Below, piece after piece: positions 34,201-45,290 of a DNA stretch of 64,000 nucleotides (its first letter is position 1; each line of letters starts with the position of its first letter). The position numbers and the translations under genes were made by a program. The notes under the pieces are model-generated. The model was given only the letters and a program-made list of their open reading frames with translations, was not told the DNA's origin and ran no database searches. Origin of the DNA: Dryobates pubescens (taxonomy: Eukaryota > Chordata > Aves > Piciformes > Picidae); assembly GCF_014839835.1 (NCBI RefSeq), contig NC_071644.1, forward strand, positions 8,471,266-8,535,265. Direction: 5' to 3'.

Positions 34201-37200
34201 GCTTCAAATGGAAGCTGTATTAAGTAGCACTGGTTTTCTTTTGCTGATTTAGGGTTGTCTGTCTACTTCACCTGATTTTTCCTACCTCCTACAAGCCCAT
34301 ATAAGCCTGCCTTACATGCAGCAATGCATCCATATCCTTCTCTTCTACTGCAACAGCTTCTATCTAGGTGACACTTGACAGAACCCTTGTGCCAACAGCC
34401 ATCTGCAGCTCCCAACACAACGCCGTGGAGCTGCTTGGCATCACCAGACAGATTAACAGCAGCTGGCACTTTGCAGAGGTGTCCAGGAGGTGTGGAAACA
34501 ACCCCATGAAAACTTCACAGGCCTCTCTGTGAGGCTAGGTTGCACATGAGCACATAGTCAAGTACACTGAAGTCAGAAGAAAGCTCTCTCTGCTGTTTTC
34601 CTCTGCCCTTACAAGCAGCAGACAAAAGGCTCTAAAATGCTGATTGTTGTCTCTCTCTCTTCCCTTCCATTCGCGTTAGGAAAATGAGTTTGATTGTTGG
34701 GCTGCAAGTACTCTTTGTTGCTGTGGCATAGCTGAGGAAGAGAAAACCAACCCCAGCAGTATTTTCAGCTTGCAAACTGCTAAATGATCTGGTTGAGGTT
34801 TGCAATAGCTTTCTGTGTCTTTGTGAAAGACCCCCCTCTGATTCGCTCTGAGCATTGGCAGGGAAAAGCAGCTAGAAAATCTCTCACAATTTCCATGTAA
34901 TTGGGGGAGAGAGAGGAGTAAGTGGGAGCAGCTTCTCCCTAGCTCAGTATCTGTTCCATTAATACAGCTCTGGCTGCTCCAGGGAAATATCAGTGACTGT
35001 CGCAGCCTCCTTCTGATCATCACACAGCATGAGGAACCACACTTGAGTTTTCCAAAGCACAGGGCTGGGTAATGAAGTTGTTTTGGTAGCAGGTAGTAAA
35101 CAAATGACAAGGGATACTTACTCTTTGGTAGTTGCCCCCATTAAAGTAGTAATCCCTGGATGGCATTCCTAAACTTGGCTGGTCAATCTGAAGGGAATCA
35201 TACATTAAATTCTTTAGTTAGTGAGGAAGAGATGTCCAAAGGTAGCCTTGAAAGGCAACCTGAAATGCTGCGCTTGCCATGGTGCCCAATGCACTCTGAA
35301 CAATCAAAGAACTTCAGCTTTCCAGGGACTGAGGTGAGATGGAAAAGACCACTTCTGTCTCTGGATTTCTAGGTAAGCACAGAGTGGATACTTAGTGGGA
35401 ATCATGAAGCAACATCTTTCATTAACCACTGAGATCCAAGGGTACATTTTAAGCAGCTGAGGGAAGAAGCTGCTTGACCTGGGGGCTTAAACCCAAGGTT
35501 TCCTGCTCTGTAAGAAACCTCACCACCATTTTGCAAGTCTCAAGAATTGATAACCCTTAAACACTGTAAATCAGCAGAGGTCCATTGGCTGTTAGTCCTT
35601 TCACTGGAATAAAAATTACGCTGCCATAAAGTGCTCCCCACCAGGGCCTCTGCAGCAGAGCTGCCACTTGGGGTACAGAAGGGCTGCAGGCATTTGTGCA
35701 CTCCTGCTGCTGCTGCCTTATGGAAAGCTGCTTTGTTTGCAGTGTAAATAACCATCCCTTAGGATCCTGGCCTCTAGATAAGTGCCAGCAGTGTTTCTCT
35801 TACATAGATGATGTGTCTGCTGGAGTCCCTGTCGTCGTTCCACACAAACATGTCAATGAGGACACGTTTGTTAAATCTGGAGTTCATGATGGAGAGCTTC
35901 TCTTCCATGCTCCAGCTTGGCTCTGGGAGATACAAAGGGAAATGTGCATCACTTATCAATAGGCATCAAGAGGAAGCTCTGCTGACTGTTTACCAGCAAG
36001 TTGCTGAAATTGTTTAGAACCAGCCTGGGCATGACTGAGAACGTTCGTAGAGGATGTCCCTTTATAGACAAGAAAGCTGGGAAGGGACTTTTTCAAGGGT
36101 TTGTGGTGATTGGATGAGAGGGAAGGGATTGAAGCTTGGGGAAGGCAGATTTAGACTGGAGATTAGGAAGAAATTCTTTCCAGTGAGGGTGGGGAGGCAC
36201 TGGAACGAGATGCCCAGGGAGGTTGTGGATGCCTCCTCCCTGGAGGTGTTCAAGGGCAGCTTGTATGATGCACACCAGCCTGGGCTGGTGGGAGGTGTCC
36301 CTGCCCATGGCAGGGGTTTAGAAGTAGATGATTTTCAAGGTCCCTTCCAACCCAAAGCATCCTGTGACTCTCTGCTTCTAGAGAGGCTGGGAATTGCCAG
36401 ACTGTTCTAAAGTAATTAGTAAATGATTTTTTATGTATATATGCAGTTATAGAATCACAGAAACTGCCTGGATTGGGAAACCCTTTAGACACTTTTAAGA
36501 CCAGTGAGTCCAATCATTAACCTAACACTGTCAAGTCCCTGACTAAACCATATCCCTGAGCACTATGGCCACAACTGCCTGTGCACAGCACAGATCACCA
36601 CCTCCTTGCCTACTTAGGCAGTTATGTGCCAAACCCTAATCAATGCACAGGCACCAGAGCACAGTCACAGCAGGGTTATTGCTTTTGTTTTCATTATTCA
36701 GGTTGCTCCTTTAGGTTTCTGTCTTGAAATGTGCACTGCTGACGAATGAGATCTGACAGTCCTGGTATGAAATGTGTGCTTTCTGGTTTGCACAGATCCC
36801 TGCATGCCAGGCCTGTATGAAACCCTGACTTTTTATCAGCAAACCAGGATCTGATTCACTGACAATGCTCTCCTTAGTGCAGCAAATGCTTCTGAGTTAA
36901 CACTGCTGCACTCTTCCAGGCACACCATTACCTTTGGTCTTATTCCAGTCAGCAGAAGCAACTGGCCAGTCTCCAACTATCGTTAGGGCCTCTAGCAGAG
37001 GCAGTGAATCTCGTTGCTCTATAAGACCTGAGAGAGGAGAAACAAACATCATATTGTGTTCATGGGGTGGGGGGGAACCAAAAAAGAAAGACAGGTAATG
37101 GCCCTGACAGTTTGAATCTGAGACTGAGCTTGTCAGAGCAGAAAAGGAGATGCCATGAACCTATCTGTCTCCTACATTAGTCTTCAGGACAATGCTTTGA

Positions 37201-40200
37201 CTTTGGTACCAGTTTTGACTGAATCAGTTTGGCAAGGATGGAGGGAGAGGGTTTTGCACTCAGAAGGGAAGGCAGAGGTGGGCAAACAACATCTGCCCTC
37301 TCTGCAACCCAGAGTGTGTGTGTGTTAAGCCTTGAGGAGGTACCAAGGCATCTCCTTTCACCTGAAGGTGAGCTTTCCAAGCAAGGCTGTGTGGGTTAGG
37401 TAGAACCTGGCTGGACTTTTGCTTAGGAGAACATGGACACTTCAGTACACTTGAACAATGGAACAAGAAGAGACTCACTCTCATTCATGCATGACTTGTA
37501 AAGTATCTTAGCTTTCTGAAATGCTTCTCTGTCCCCTTGATCTGAAGTCTCCAGCACACCTGGGGAAGGAACCATTGTGGTGAGATTTTTATTTGGTTGG
37601 GTTGGGTTCTTTTGTTGCCCTGGAAAGCTTTGATCTTTTCATAGAAATCACAGAGGGTACAGGGCTGTGATAAATACTTGGTACTGTAGGCTTTAATTAG
37701 TGTGAAACTGGAGTGCTCTTTAGCCCTGTTAAGGAGCTGTTGATGGAAAAAGTGTCAGGAAGAAGGAGATGCACACATCTTGGCTTGCTCCTTTTGAAGT
37801 CACCTATGGCTGATATTAGTTTGCAGTGGGAACAGGATGTTCCCATAAAATTGGTGTAGGAAGAGATGTAGAGATTAAAGGACTAGAGAGGGGGAAAATG
37901 GCAATCAACACTTCTCTGGAGGTTTATTTCTCAGTATAATGTGCAGTAGATAACATCTGAAGCTTGGTATGTCACTGAGGTCAGAGTAGCCTCCCTCCTA
38001 CCTTTCAGGATGATCTCCAGCTCGTCCCTCAGGATGTCAAAAATGCTGTATCTGGAGCTGGTCTCTGGGATGACGTGGTGGTTCAGCCAGCCCCCACAGG
38101 CATACTGGTAGAAATCCTTGCAAGGGTCAGCTGTTGGGTCCATGTTCTGGATGATTCTAGCAGCTAGGGAGCAAAAGGGGAGAGCGAGTTCCACAGGCTG
38201 CTCAGGAACCTGGCATGAGGGCACCTTGCTTGTGCTGCTTACAGTGGGTAAGTCTCGTTCTCATGTACCCCAAGGCACAGGATCCTGTTTTCTGCTTAAA
38301 AATGCCCAGCTTAGGTTCCTACTGATGAAGCCAGTGTTTCTGGGTGCAGCTGGGAACATCAGTGCTGGGGTCCTGCCTCTTTTGAAGTCAAATATAAGAA
38401 GGTGAAGAGCCCCACGTGCAGGATGTGTTCCCTTTGGATGCGCATTTCATCTCAAGGGGTTCTCATGCTTCACAGCTATTGGTGTTGGCCAAGCCACATC
38501 CTTGTGGCTCCAAGTCAGAGACTTGTTGACCACACTGGCAATTTTCCTGAGCTCCTTCCTTAAGATTTATACTCCCAGTGACAAAAAGTATATAGAATGG
38601 AGGAGTAAGAATAGTTTTTGTTCTCACTCAGTGTTTACACTTGGAACTGTACTGGAGGGCAGCTGCACCTCCTGCCTTTGACAGTATTAGGAAGGTGTTT
38701 CTGGCCCCAGGGGAAACTTCAGTCCTTTTCAACTTTTGCAGCCTGAAGTGCTGTTTATGGAGGTTTAGTAGGACTAACACCATGTAAAACCTCCCCTCTG
38801 CAATAAGCATTCACAGGAGCACTCATTACCTGCTGTAACACATCCAGGTGTGGTACATATGGTGCCTGAATTGGTGCCATAGTGAGTGCCTGCAGGGAGA
38901 GGAAGGAGCAAGCAGTTAGAGTGAGTTGTTTTGGAATGAAATTGCTACCCAAGTCAGTTGCCAGCAGCCCAACCTCAGTGACAGCTCTGTTGTTTTAGAG
39001 CTCTCTTGCTCTGAAACTAAACCACTTGCTCTGTTTTCAGTTTTAGAGGCAAGTGAGGGAATATTGGTACCAGTGAGAGATGCTAAGTGACAGCTGTGAA
39101 GAAATCTCTGATCTGCAGATTTAGGAGGAAAATTAATTTGGAGCAGCATTAAAAGAGTCTTGGCAGTGAATGTGAAGTCTGCTGGGAGGAGAATAAACCC
39201 AGGCTCTTTTTTTCTACCTGCAGTTTTTCTGAGACACACTGAAGTGTGAGATCCCTTTCTAGGCAATCTACTAAGATGCTTTGAGCATCTGGGCTCTTCC
39301 ATGAGCTTCAAAGATCGTGACAGAGGTTCAAAGGAGGAGCACAAGTCCATAGCTGGATTACTGCTTTCACACTCTTTGGAGTCACAAAGATCAAATTTAG
39401 GGAAAGAAATGACTTCTCTAAGTGTCTGGTGGGGTTTTTTGGGGGGAAGCTGGCAACAGATCATGTTTGGTCAGCATTTCAGGTATGCCCTTTGAGGCTA
39501 CTCCTTGCTGCTCAGCAGAGAGGTTGTCCCTTAATCACTCATGTTCAGGGCTGATGAAATGGTGGCTCAGCCTGTGGAGCTGTGTTCAAATCCACATTCT
39601 GCCTTTGAGATGAGCCTGGAGAAGTCCAGGGAAGCCCTTATCAGTGATCTCAGTGCTCCCAGGGCAGTACAAGCTGTGCTGAGAGCTAATGGGTGTAGCA
39701 TTATCAGCTGGCTCAGCCGTGACACGAGCACACCTCTAGTCAGACATGGATTTTGTTCCTTTAAAAGCTTGGCTCGGCCCTGGTCATCACCTCCCTCAGC
39801 AGCTGTAAACAACCAGATGTGGGAGCTCTGGAGACCTTCATGACTTGCTGGTTTCAGCCCACAGAGCAGCAGTGGTGTGAGGAGGGATTTGAGGGAGCCT
39901 AGGCAGTGAATCCTTAGCATCAGTGTTTTGCTGAGACTTCTAAAACATGAAGTGTGCCTCTGTGTGGGGATGTGGCTCTGTATGGGCACCCCAGCACACA
40001 AAGTGTTACTCTTGGCTGTTAATTTTCTACTTTGGTGAAATTCTTCCAGTGAAGAAGCTCCACCAAACAGTTAAGCACTTCTAATGCATCAGTGGTGAGC
40101 AGAGACTGAAACAGGACCTGTCCCTAGCTCTTATTGCCTGGTGCTCTGCACCAGGGGTTTGACAGCTGTGACTGCACAGGCTCTTCATATGAATTCACAG

Positions 40201-43200
40201 CCATAAGTCCTGCAGCAGAACTTAGACTGAAGCCTTTGTACACAGACACAGGATTTTTCATGCTGGCTACTAAATTGGAGGTGTTTGTGGTGCTGGTCAG
40301 GCCACTCTTGGGTGCTGTTCCCCACAGAACTGGAATGGGAGGGAGCTAAGCACCCCAGCTTGAGGACTGGCTTGGCCTTGGCCACAAGGAAGTGAATTTT
40401 GCTGTTTTAATTTGTGAAACTCAACTAGCTCAGCATCTGCTTGCATTAAATAGCTACATGGTTCCACACTGGGCCATGGAACCTTTACAGCCTTGCTTGC
40501 CAACAGGATTAGCCACTTTTGAAACTTTCCTTTGACCCTTGCACTAGGATGTTTGAGAAAAGAGTTACTAAATCCCTTCCAATGAAAATAAGGCTTCTAC
40601 ACAAGGACAAACAAGATTACAGCCATTCAGATAGGAATAAAACAGTAGGGAAGAAAAGAGGGCTTTGAAGTTCATCAGTGGAAGCAACATAAAAAGCCCC
40701 CACTGTGACTGGGAATGTCACATCCAGGGTTCAGCTGAGCTGTGCTGGGGCAGCAGATCTGGGTTAGAAGAACTCCCTTAGTACAGTTTAGTATCTAGCA
40801 ACTGTACATGAGATGAGCAAAATACGTGCAGGCATGTGAGGCTTCACACAGGGAGAGGAGGCCAGCTGTTGTTCTTGGTACCAGATGAAATGAGAGCCCA
40901 CTTTTGGAGTTTCCACAGTTTCTGATCATTTCAAAGAGTAAAAACCCTGGAAGCCCAGAGGATTTCTCCTCCTGGTAGGGAGGAGAAACTAGTAGTTAGT
41001 TATGGAAAATGTCCTTGAGAAATAGCAAAGGGCAAGGTGAGAAAGAGACAACAGTGGAAGAGTGCTGCACTCCTGCCCTTCTTTCTCAGGGACCGAGCAG
41101 GACTTACAGGAAGCCTTTTTTCTTTAGCCAGAGCTTCTTTCTTTAATAGAACTTGACAAGATCTAACTTCAGTTCTCAGAACCCAACAAGATTGCAACTC
41201 CTCACATTCTCAAGCCCTTGTGATTGTGGAAATGTAACTGAGCTGTGTAAGGAGGGAAGCCACATCTGGCTTGAGACCTTGGCTGCACACTCAGGGCTTT
41301 CCTTCCTCAGAGAGGGCCACCTGTACCAATGGCAGTGTCTTCAAACGGACTCCAGAACACAAGGATCTGGTTTTATTCCACTTTTCTTATCATTTCTTGC
41401 CTACAGTTGATCTATAAGCATGGCTGAGATGGAGATTCCTGTAAGCATCAGCATTCGTGAGTGCCCACTCTTGCAAGACCTGTCACTCCACAGTCCCCCT
41501 TCATGTTCACTTGGAGCTGAGTGCAAGTGAGAAGACTCCTGCCACCCAAATGTCGTCATCTCACAACTGCTCTGCTCACAGGTTGCACCAAAGGGCATCT
41601 TGCCCAACTTCCCTGCAGTCAGCAGTGACACCTGTGACAAGAGCAGGCTGCCCAGGGCCACATCAAGTCTGATCTCGGAGCCTCAACCACATCCCTGTGG
41701 GTGGTGCAGAACTTCCTCCTGATGTCCAACCTAAATCTGTCCTACTCCACTTTAAAACAGTAGCTGCCACCTCTTTAAATTCTCCTTCTCCTTTGGACAG
41801 CTGCCTCATTAATGAACATTCATGAAGTCAAAGGGTGAGCAGGCATCACTCTAGGAGTCCAGCCACAGCTCAGCCACCAGCATCCCCAGGGACTGGTTTA
41901 GAGAGTGTCCCTGGAGAGCAGGTTCTTGTGAATCTGTTATTCAAGTGCACATTAATTGCATTCCCAGCACAGGAAAGGCAGCAGCATAATGGGGCTGTTG
42001 GAAACCTGCTCTCAGAGCAAGGTGCTGTGAGCTCTCTTTATTTGTTTGCAGGCTGCCTGACAGGATGGAGCAGAGCTGCCTGAGTGTGGCTCCAGCTTTC
42101 TAGCAGCCTGGCTAATGGCTGTGGACAGGGACAGCCTGTGGGGATGCAGGCACACACAGATTGTGAATCTCACTTCTGAGAAACCCTACAAACCTGGAAG
42201 GCAGAAAGTGACCAAAATATCAATTAAAGGAATAAGGTGGCTGTGGGGCAGGCAGGACCAGCAATGGGGTGAGAATGGAAGGTGTCTGGAGAAGTTGCTG
42301 ACTGTGACTTGATGTGTCAGCTCTGATAAGTGCTGAAGTGTTCTTCAGGCTGTAACCTTTCCAGCAAGTGATGAGACTTGGAGGTCAGGAAATGTTTGGA
42401 GAACACAGCTGAGAAGGAGCTGTGAAAAGGCTGCAGAGCTGTTTGTGTGGGTGTGATGGAAAGATTGAGAGCATGGTGGATTCAGATTCAAACCCAAATG
42501 ACTTCAGTTCTGTCTACTTCCCTTTCTGAGATCACCCAAATACTGCTCTGCTGTCCTTGCTGTGTTTTCTCTGTGCTTATTTAGATGAGGTGTTGTGGGT
42601 ATAAAAACTTCTTTGGATGCCAGAATTGCTCAGACTGCTTCTAGCCCTGCAGAAGTGTGTGGCTGTGAAAGCTTTGGTGGTTTTCTAGTCTGGATTTATA
42701 GACAGAAATGAGCATGAACGTTCACAGGTGTTGCTGCTGTAACCAGGGGCCTGGGCCATGCACCACAAGATCCTTCTGCAAGCTACACAGCAGCAGAACA
42801 AAAATGCACTCCCTGACCACCACCAAGCCTATATATCACTTCATACATAAAAAGAGAGAACATAATGCAGGACAGGGAATCCTTTTGATCTGCCATTAGT
42901 TAACTACTTATTTCTTAGAACCCTGTCTGAATAGAGTCCTTCTGGTGAAGGATGTGCAAAGATGAAGTGAATCTGAATCATGGATTGCTCAGGGCCTCAT
43001 CCAACCTGGCCTTGCACAACTCCAGGGAGGGGGCATCCACAACTTCCATGGGCAACCTGTTCCAGTGTCTCCCCACCCTCACCTCTCAAATCCTTTATGC
43101 ATGCAAGAAAAAAAAACCACCCAACCCCTTCTGTATAGTTCAATATTTTGATACAGAAACTCCTGCCCTAGGACCTAGCTCTGGGGAATTTCTTTCCTCC

Positions 43201-44343
43201 TGTCTCCTGGGCTATCAACTTCCTGATGAGTATTGTGAATACTCAGAGATTTCAGCTGACACTGGAACAGCTGCTGGCAAAGGAGCAAATCATAGAAAGG
43301 TTTCTGTCATGAATTATTACTCAGAATTGTGCAGTGTTGTACTCCCAAGTGCTGAAGAAAGCAGTTCTCTGCAGGCAGGGGATGCCGAGGCAGTGCACGG
43401 AGGAAGCAGTTTTGCTCTTCATGCTGCTTAGTTTTATTCTCTTTGTGTTTCAGCAGAGCTCTGAATGCAGGAGGCATTCATGGAAATGCCAAACCTGAGG
43501 CAGGTGCTGCTAGCAGTCATGCTGGCTGCTCCACAGGATTTTTTTAAATAGGACTTTGCACTTGGTGTGCTAGAGGAAAAAAAACTTCAGTTTTGGGCTC
43601 AGTGTTCTGCAGTTCACATGTAGGCAAAGCACCTCAGGGTGCTGCACCTCACTGTCAGGTTCCTGGGTAGGCATTTGCATGAAAGCCACTCAACCAAATT
43701 TCACCCAGAGATCAAATTGCCTTTGGTAATGTTGAACAAAAGGTCTCCCATTCCTCAGCAGCAGGCTGGCTTTTTATTCTTCAGACTGCAATAACCAATC
43801 TCCCCTTTAGCTCTGCCAAGCAGCTGTGCTTTACAACTCCTGCCAGAGTCAGTCTTGACTCCTATTAACCAAGGAGATGCCCAACCTGCTGCACAGACAC
43901 ACACCTTGCCCTGCTAAAACAGTGCAGTGGGTTTGCTGCCTCTGTCAGAATAATGCTGAGTTCAATCAAATCCACAGAACTAATGGAAAGTGCAGAATCT
44001 TACATCACACAATTCAAGGATGAAGTAAAATCCATCTCTGTGCATGAGCTTGGAACAAGGCAGGGAAGCCAACGTCCCTCACAGAGGTGACCTCACTGTT
44101 TCCCTGTATTTCTGCTTTCATTTAGCTCTGCAAAAAGCCTCCTGTGCTGTTTGCAGAGGGAAGAGGAGAATTATTCCCAGGTTCCTTACCTCTGCTGCTG
44201 GCATAGAGGATCACCAGGGCGACCAGTGCACAGGTCATGAGGAGCAGCAAGACAGCCAGAGCGATTGCCACAAAGCTCCAGGATTTCTTCCCAGATTTTG
44301 TTGATTTCTCCACAATATCCATTTGACTCTCTGATTTCCCCAT
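19103..44343 (-). CDS. MMEL1: Membrane metallo-endopeptidase-like 1 (M13 family, neprilysin-like), complete, 22 coding exons
   Basis: Exons in transcript order: 44190-44343, 38830-38889, 38002-38163, 37479-37559, 36932-37027, 35804-35922, 35122-35187, 33134-33268, 32508-32597, 32112-32248, 31535-31628, 30730-30858, 30369-30467, 29494-29577, 28580-28683, 26762-26820, 24560-24679, 23463-23596, 22607-22672, 20230-20325, 19477-19553, 19103-19202. Every junction is GT/AG and phases close to 2262 nt, 753 residues. The protein is a type II membrane zinc endopeptidase: short cytosolic tail, membrane segment about 23-47, then the ectodomain. Active-site elements sit at a constant offset of 4 from human neprilysin: NAFYS 546-550, HEITH 587-591 (zinc His587/His591, catalytic Glu588), ENIAD 650-654 (zinc Glu650), His715 and Arg721. 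MMEL1 rather than MME is supported by [17 protein letters not shown], the C-terminus MHP-CRVW, and synteny with HES5 and TTC34. Such enzymes cleave small peptides on the amino side of hydrophobic residues. The start is the ATG at 44343 (MGKSESQ); upstream in frame there is only a GTG. Confidence 0.96.
19845..20103 (-). mobile_element. CR1 LINE 3' fragment in MMEL1 intron 20
   Basis: Starts at AGAGCCACAGAATGGTTGGG, then GGAAGGGACCTTAAAG on the plus strand, and runs about 260 bp of CR1 3' sequence. Same strand as MMEL1. Confidence 0.93.
20405..20482 (+). mobile_element. Short CR1 tail in MMEL1 intron 19
   Basis: GGTTGGACCAGATGG-TCCTTGGGGGTCTCTTCCAACC and GTGATTCTGTGG: the short-tail CR1 type, about 78 bp, 80 bp upstream (in gene sense) of exon 20. 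Confidence 0.75.
21845..22038 (+). mobile_element. CR1 LINE fragment, left part of a split copy
   Basis: CR1 body sequence (GTGGTGAGACTCTGGAGCAG, CTGGATGAAGCCTTGAGCAG) that stops at CTCATTGAG, exactly where the fragment at 22435 takes up the CR1 consensus. In MMEL1 intron 19. Confidence 0.85.
22435..22522 (+). mobile_element. CR1 LINE tail, right part of a split copy
   Basis: GAGGTGTCCCTGCCCATGGC through AAGGTCCCTTCCAATCC and CATTCTGTGATTCTATAA: an intact CR1 3' end. Only 85 bp upstream (in plus coordinates) of MMEL1 exon 19. Confidence 0.9.
22607..22672 (-). CDS. MMEL1: MMEL1 coding exon 19: third zinc ligand
   Basis: 22 residues including GENIADNGG. Glu650 is the third zinc ligand and Asp654 orients a zinc His, as in neprilysin ExxxD. 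Confidence 0.93.
22905..23130 (+). mobile_element. CR1 LINE fragment, internally deleted
   Basis: CTGCTGGAGTGAGTCCAGAG and GCCTGGAGAAGAGAAGACTC are CR1; the copy jumps to TCCAACCTAGACCATTCTAT at its end, so part of the 3' region is missing. In MMEL1 intron 18. Confidence 0.8.
24560..24679 (-). CDS. MMEL1: MMEL1 coding exon 17: HEITH zinc-binding catalytic motif
   Basis: Contains [12 protein letters not shown], the HExxH zinc site of M13 peptidases (residues 587-591), preceded by [13 protein letters not shown]. All catalytic residues are intact. Confidence 0.96.
26565..26666. repeat. 40-bp tandem repeat, about 2.5 copies, in MMEL1 intron 16
   Basis: Copies at 26565-26604, 26605-26644 and a partial one at 26645-26666. 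Copies 1 and 2 are identical from CAGCCTGGTGACCTTGCCCC onward, which suggests recent expansion. Confidence 0.9.
26762..26820 (-). CDS. MMEL1: MMEL1 coding exon 16: substrate-binding NAFYS motif
   Basis: Encodes [19 protein letters not shown]. The NAFY Asn (546) corresponds to neprilysin Asn542, which holds the substrate backbone. At 59 bp it is one of the smallest exons. A 40-bp tandem repeat lies about 100 bp downstream in the next intron. Confidence 0.93.
27175..28560. other. MMEL1 intron 15, remaining unique part
   Basis: No exon or repeat seen. An AT-rich stretch near 27285-27440 with homeodomain-type TAATTA and TTATTCATC words looks like a possible conserved element. Confidence 0.35.
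29045..29415 (+). mobile_element. CR1 LINE 3' fragment in MMEL1 intron 14
   Basis: From AGGACAGGCTGAGGGAGTTG to GGGTCCCTTCCAACCCAATG, about 370 bp, antisense to MMEL1. Ends about 80 bp from exon 14. Confidence 0.92.
30020..30205 (+). mobile_element. CR1 LINE 3' fragment in MMEL1 intron 13
   Basis: GGTTGTGAGACTCTGGAGCA to GATCCCTTCCAACCCCAACC and CATTTTAGGATG, about 185 bp, antisense to MMEL1. Confidence 0.93.
31065..31525 (+). mobile_element. CR1 LINE 3' fragment in MMEL1 intron 11
   Basis: GGAGTGGGTCCAGAGGAGGG to GGGTCCCTTCCAACCCACTG. It fills about two thirds of this 676-bp intron and ends 10-20 bp from the 5' splice site of exon 11. Confidence 0.92.
36060..36365 (+). mobile_element. CR1 LINE 3' fragment in MMEL1 intron 5
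   Basis: Contains GAGGGTGGGGAGGCACTGGA and ends AAGGTCCCTTCCAACCCAAA-GCATCCTGTGACTC. Antisense to MMEL1. Confidence 0.92.
36445..36610 (-). mobile_element. CR1 LINE fragment, second subtype, in MMEL1 intron 5
   Basis: ATAGAATCACAGAAACTGCC, then GAGTCCAATCATTAACCTAA and CACTGTCAAGTCCCTGACTA: the CR1 subtype with the 'cattaacctaacactg' tail, distinct from the neighbouring copy. Confidence 0.8.
38890..41584. other. MMEL1 intron 1, left part
   Basis: About 2.7 kb of unique intronic sequence. I searched the open frames for an additional M13 stem exon and did not recognise one. Confidence 0.4.
41585..41765 (-). mobile_element. CR1 LINE fragment in MMEL1 intron 1
   Basis: CTGCAGTCAGCAGTGACACC, CAGGGCCACATCAAGTCTGA and CTTCCTCCTGATGTCCAACC are minus-strand CR1 3' sequence. 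The extreme terminus is lost. Confidence 0.82.
42980..43095 (-). mobile_element. CR1 LINE fragment in MMEL1 intron 1
   Basis: GCTCAGGGCCTCATCCAACC to GTGTCTCCCCACCCTCACC; both ends missing. About 115 bp. Confidence 0.85.
44190..44343 (-). CDS. MMEL1: MMEL1 coding exon 1: cytosolic tail and signal anchor
   Basis: Encodes residues 1-51. [10 protein letters not shown] is the conserved neprilysin-type N-terminus, followed by a basic stretch (KSGKK) and a hydrophobic run of about 25 residues. A TTTAG acceptor-like sequence lies 9 nt upstream of the ATG, which would fit an upstream non-coding exon as in mammalian MME/MMEL1. Confidence 0.9.
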
Positions 44344-44739
44344 TATTGTCACTCTAAATCGAGGAGGGGAGGGTAAGAAAGAGTTAAGAGCACAGCTAAA
44401 TCAAAACCGAGATCAATACACGACAGAGCAGGGGGAGAGGAAGCGGAGTAAAAGCAAAGATAAAGAAAACTTCCAAATTATTACATGTATTTGTCCATCT
44501 GATTGTCCACTGATTTGCCAACCTCATTCTCCATCTCCTGTGCCTATCAGGTTGTCTGCACTCGGGGTGTGTTGCTGAGGGGCTGTTCTGGGCTATGCTA
44601 CCCCAGGCTCTCAGAGGTGCAGTGTCAGAACTTCAGGAGCCTGCTTGGAGAAGTGTGGAAAAGTCTCATGACCAGGTTGGGCAACTCCTTTCTCCCAGAC
44701 AGGGAAGGAGGGGGGAAAACTGCCTTCTTCCACCCCCCA

Positions 44740-45290
44740 CTTCAAAAAGTAGCTTGCTGTTCTGCGGAATGCTCCTCCGTGGACGTTCGCAGGTCCGTAG
44801 AGCTCTGTTAACAGCAGCAGAATCCAACCAGAGATCCCTCCAGGTGCGGGCGCCTTTGGGCTGTGTCTGCTCCGTCCTCAGCGCAGATGAAGGGTTTGGG
44901 CAGCAGGGCGCTCCTAGAACAGGTATCAGCTGCCAGGTCCGCAGGAGTTGGTGACCTCCAGCTTCTCAGCCTCCTCAGAGCCATGCTCAAAGTTCGCAGC
45001 TCAGCCCTGTGCTGTCCCCAGCTCCGGGCGCCGGCTCCCGAGCAGCCGCGGGAGGAGGGGTCGGAGCGCAGCGCGCACAGGGCTGGGCGCTGCGAGCCTG
45101 CAGGCAGCACGAATCCGCTCTGCTGCAGATTCTCAGCTTCCCCTCAGCGTCCTCCAGCTTGTCTGCAATCCGCCACCAGGTTGTTTGGCTGCTGCGCTCC
45201 CAGGAGGGGCGCGAAGGGGCAAAGCTGCTGAAATCCTCTGTCTCCGAGAGCATCGGCAGCTTTGTGAGGGCAATACAGAGACAGCTTTGG
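44740..45290 (-). promoter_or_regulatory. CpG island, probable MMEL1 promoter and 5' non-coding exon
   Basis: CpG-dense (for example GCTCCGGGCGCCGGCTCCCG and GGAGCGCAGCGCGC), 400-950 bp upstream of the MMEL1 ATG. I could not define a transcription start or a non-coding exon donor with confidence. Confidence 0.55.

Noticed and set aside
19103-44343. Assignment of the M13 peptidase to MME (neprilysin) instead of MMEL1
   Set aside because: The N-terminus resembles MME, but the C-terminus, the TTPGC and FNGG segments and the neighbours HES5 and TTC34 fit MMEL1.
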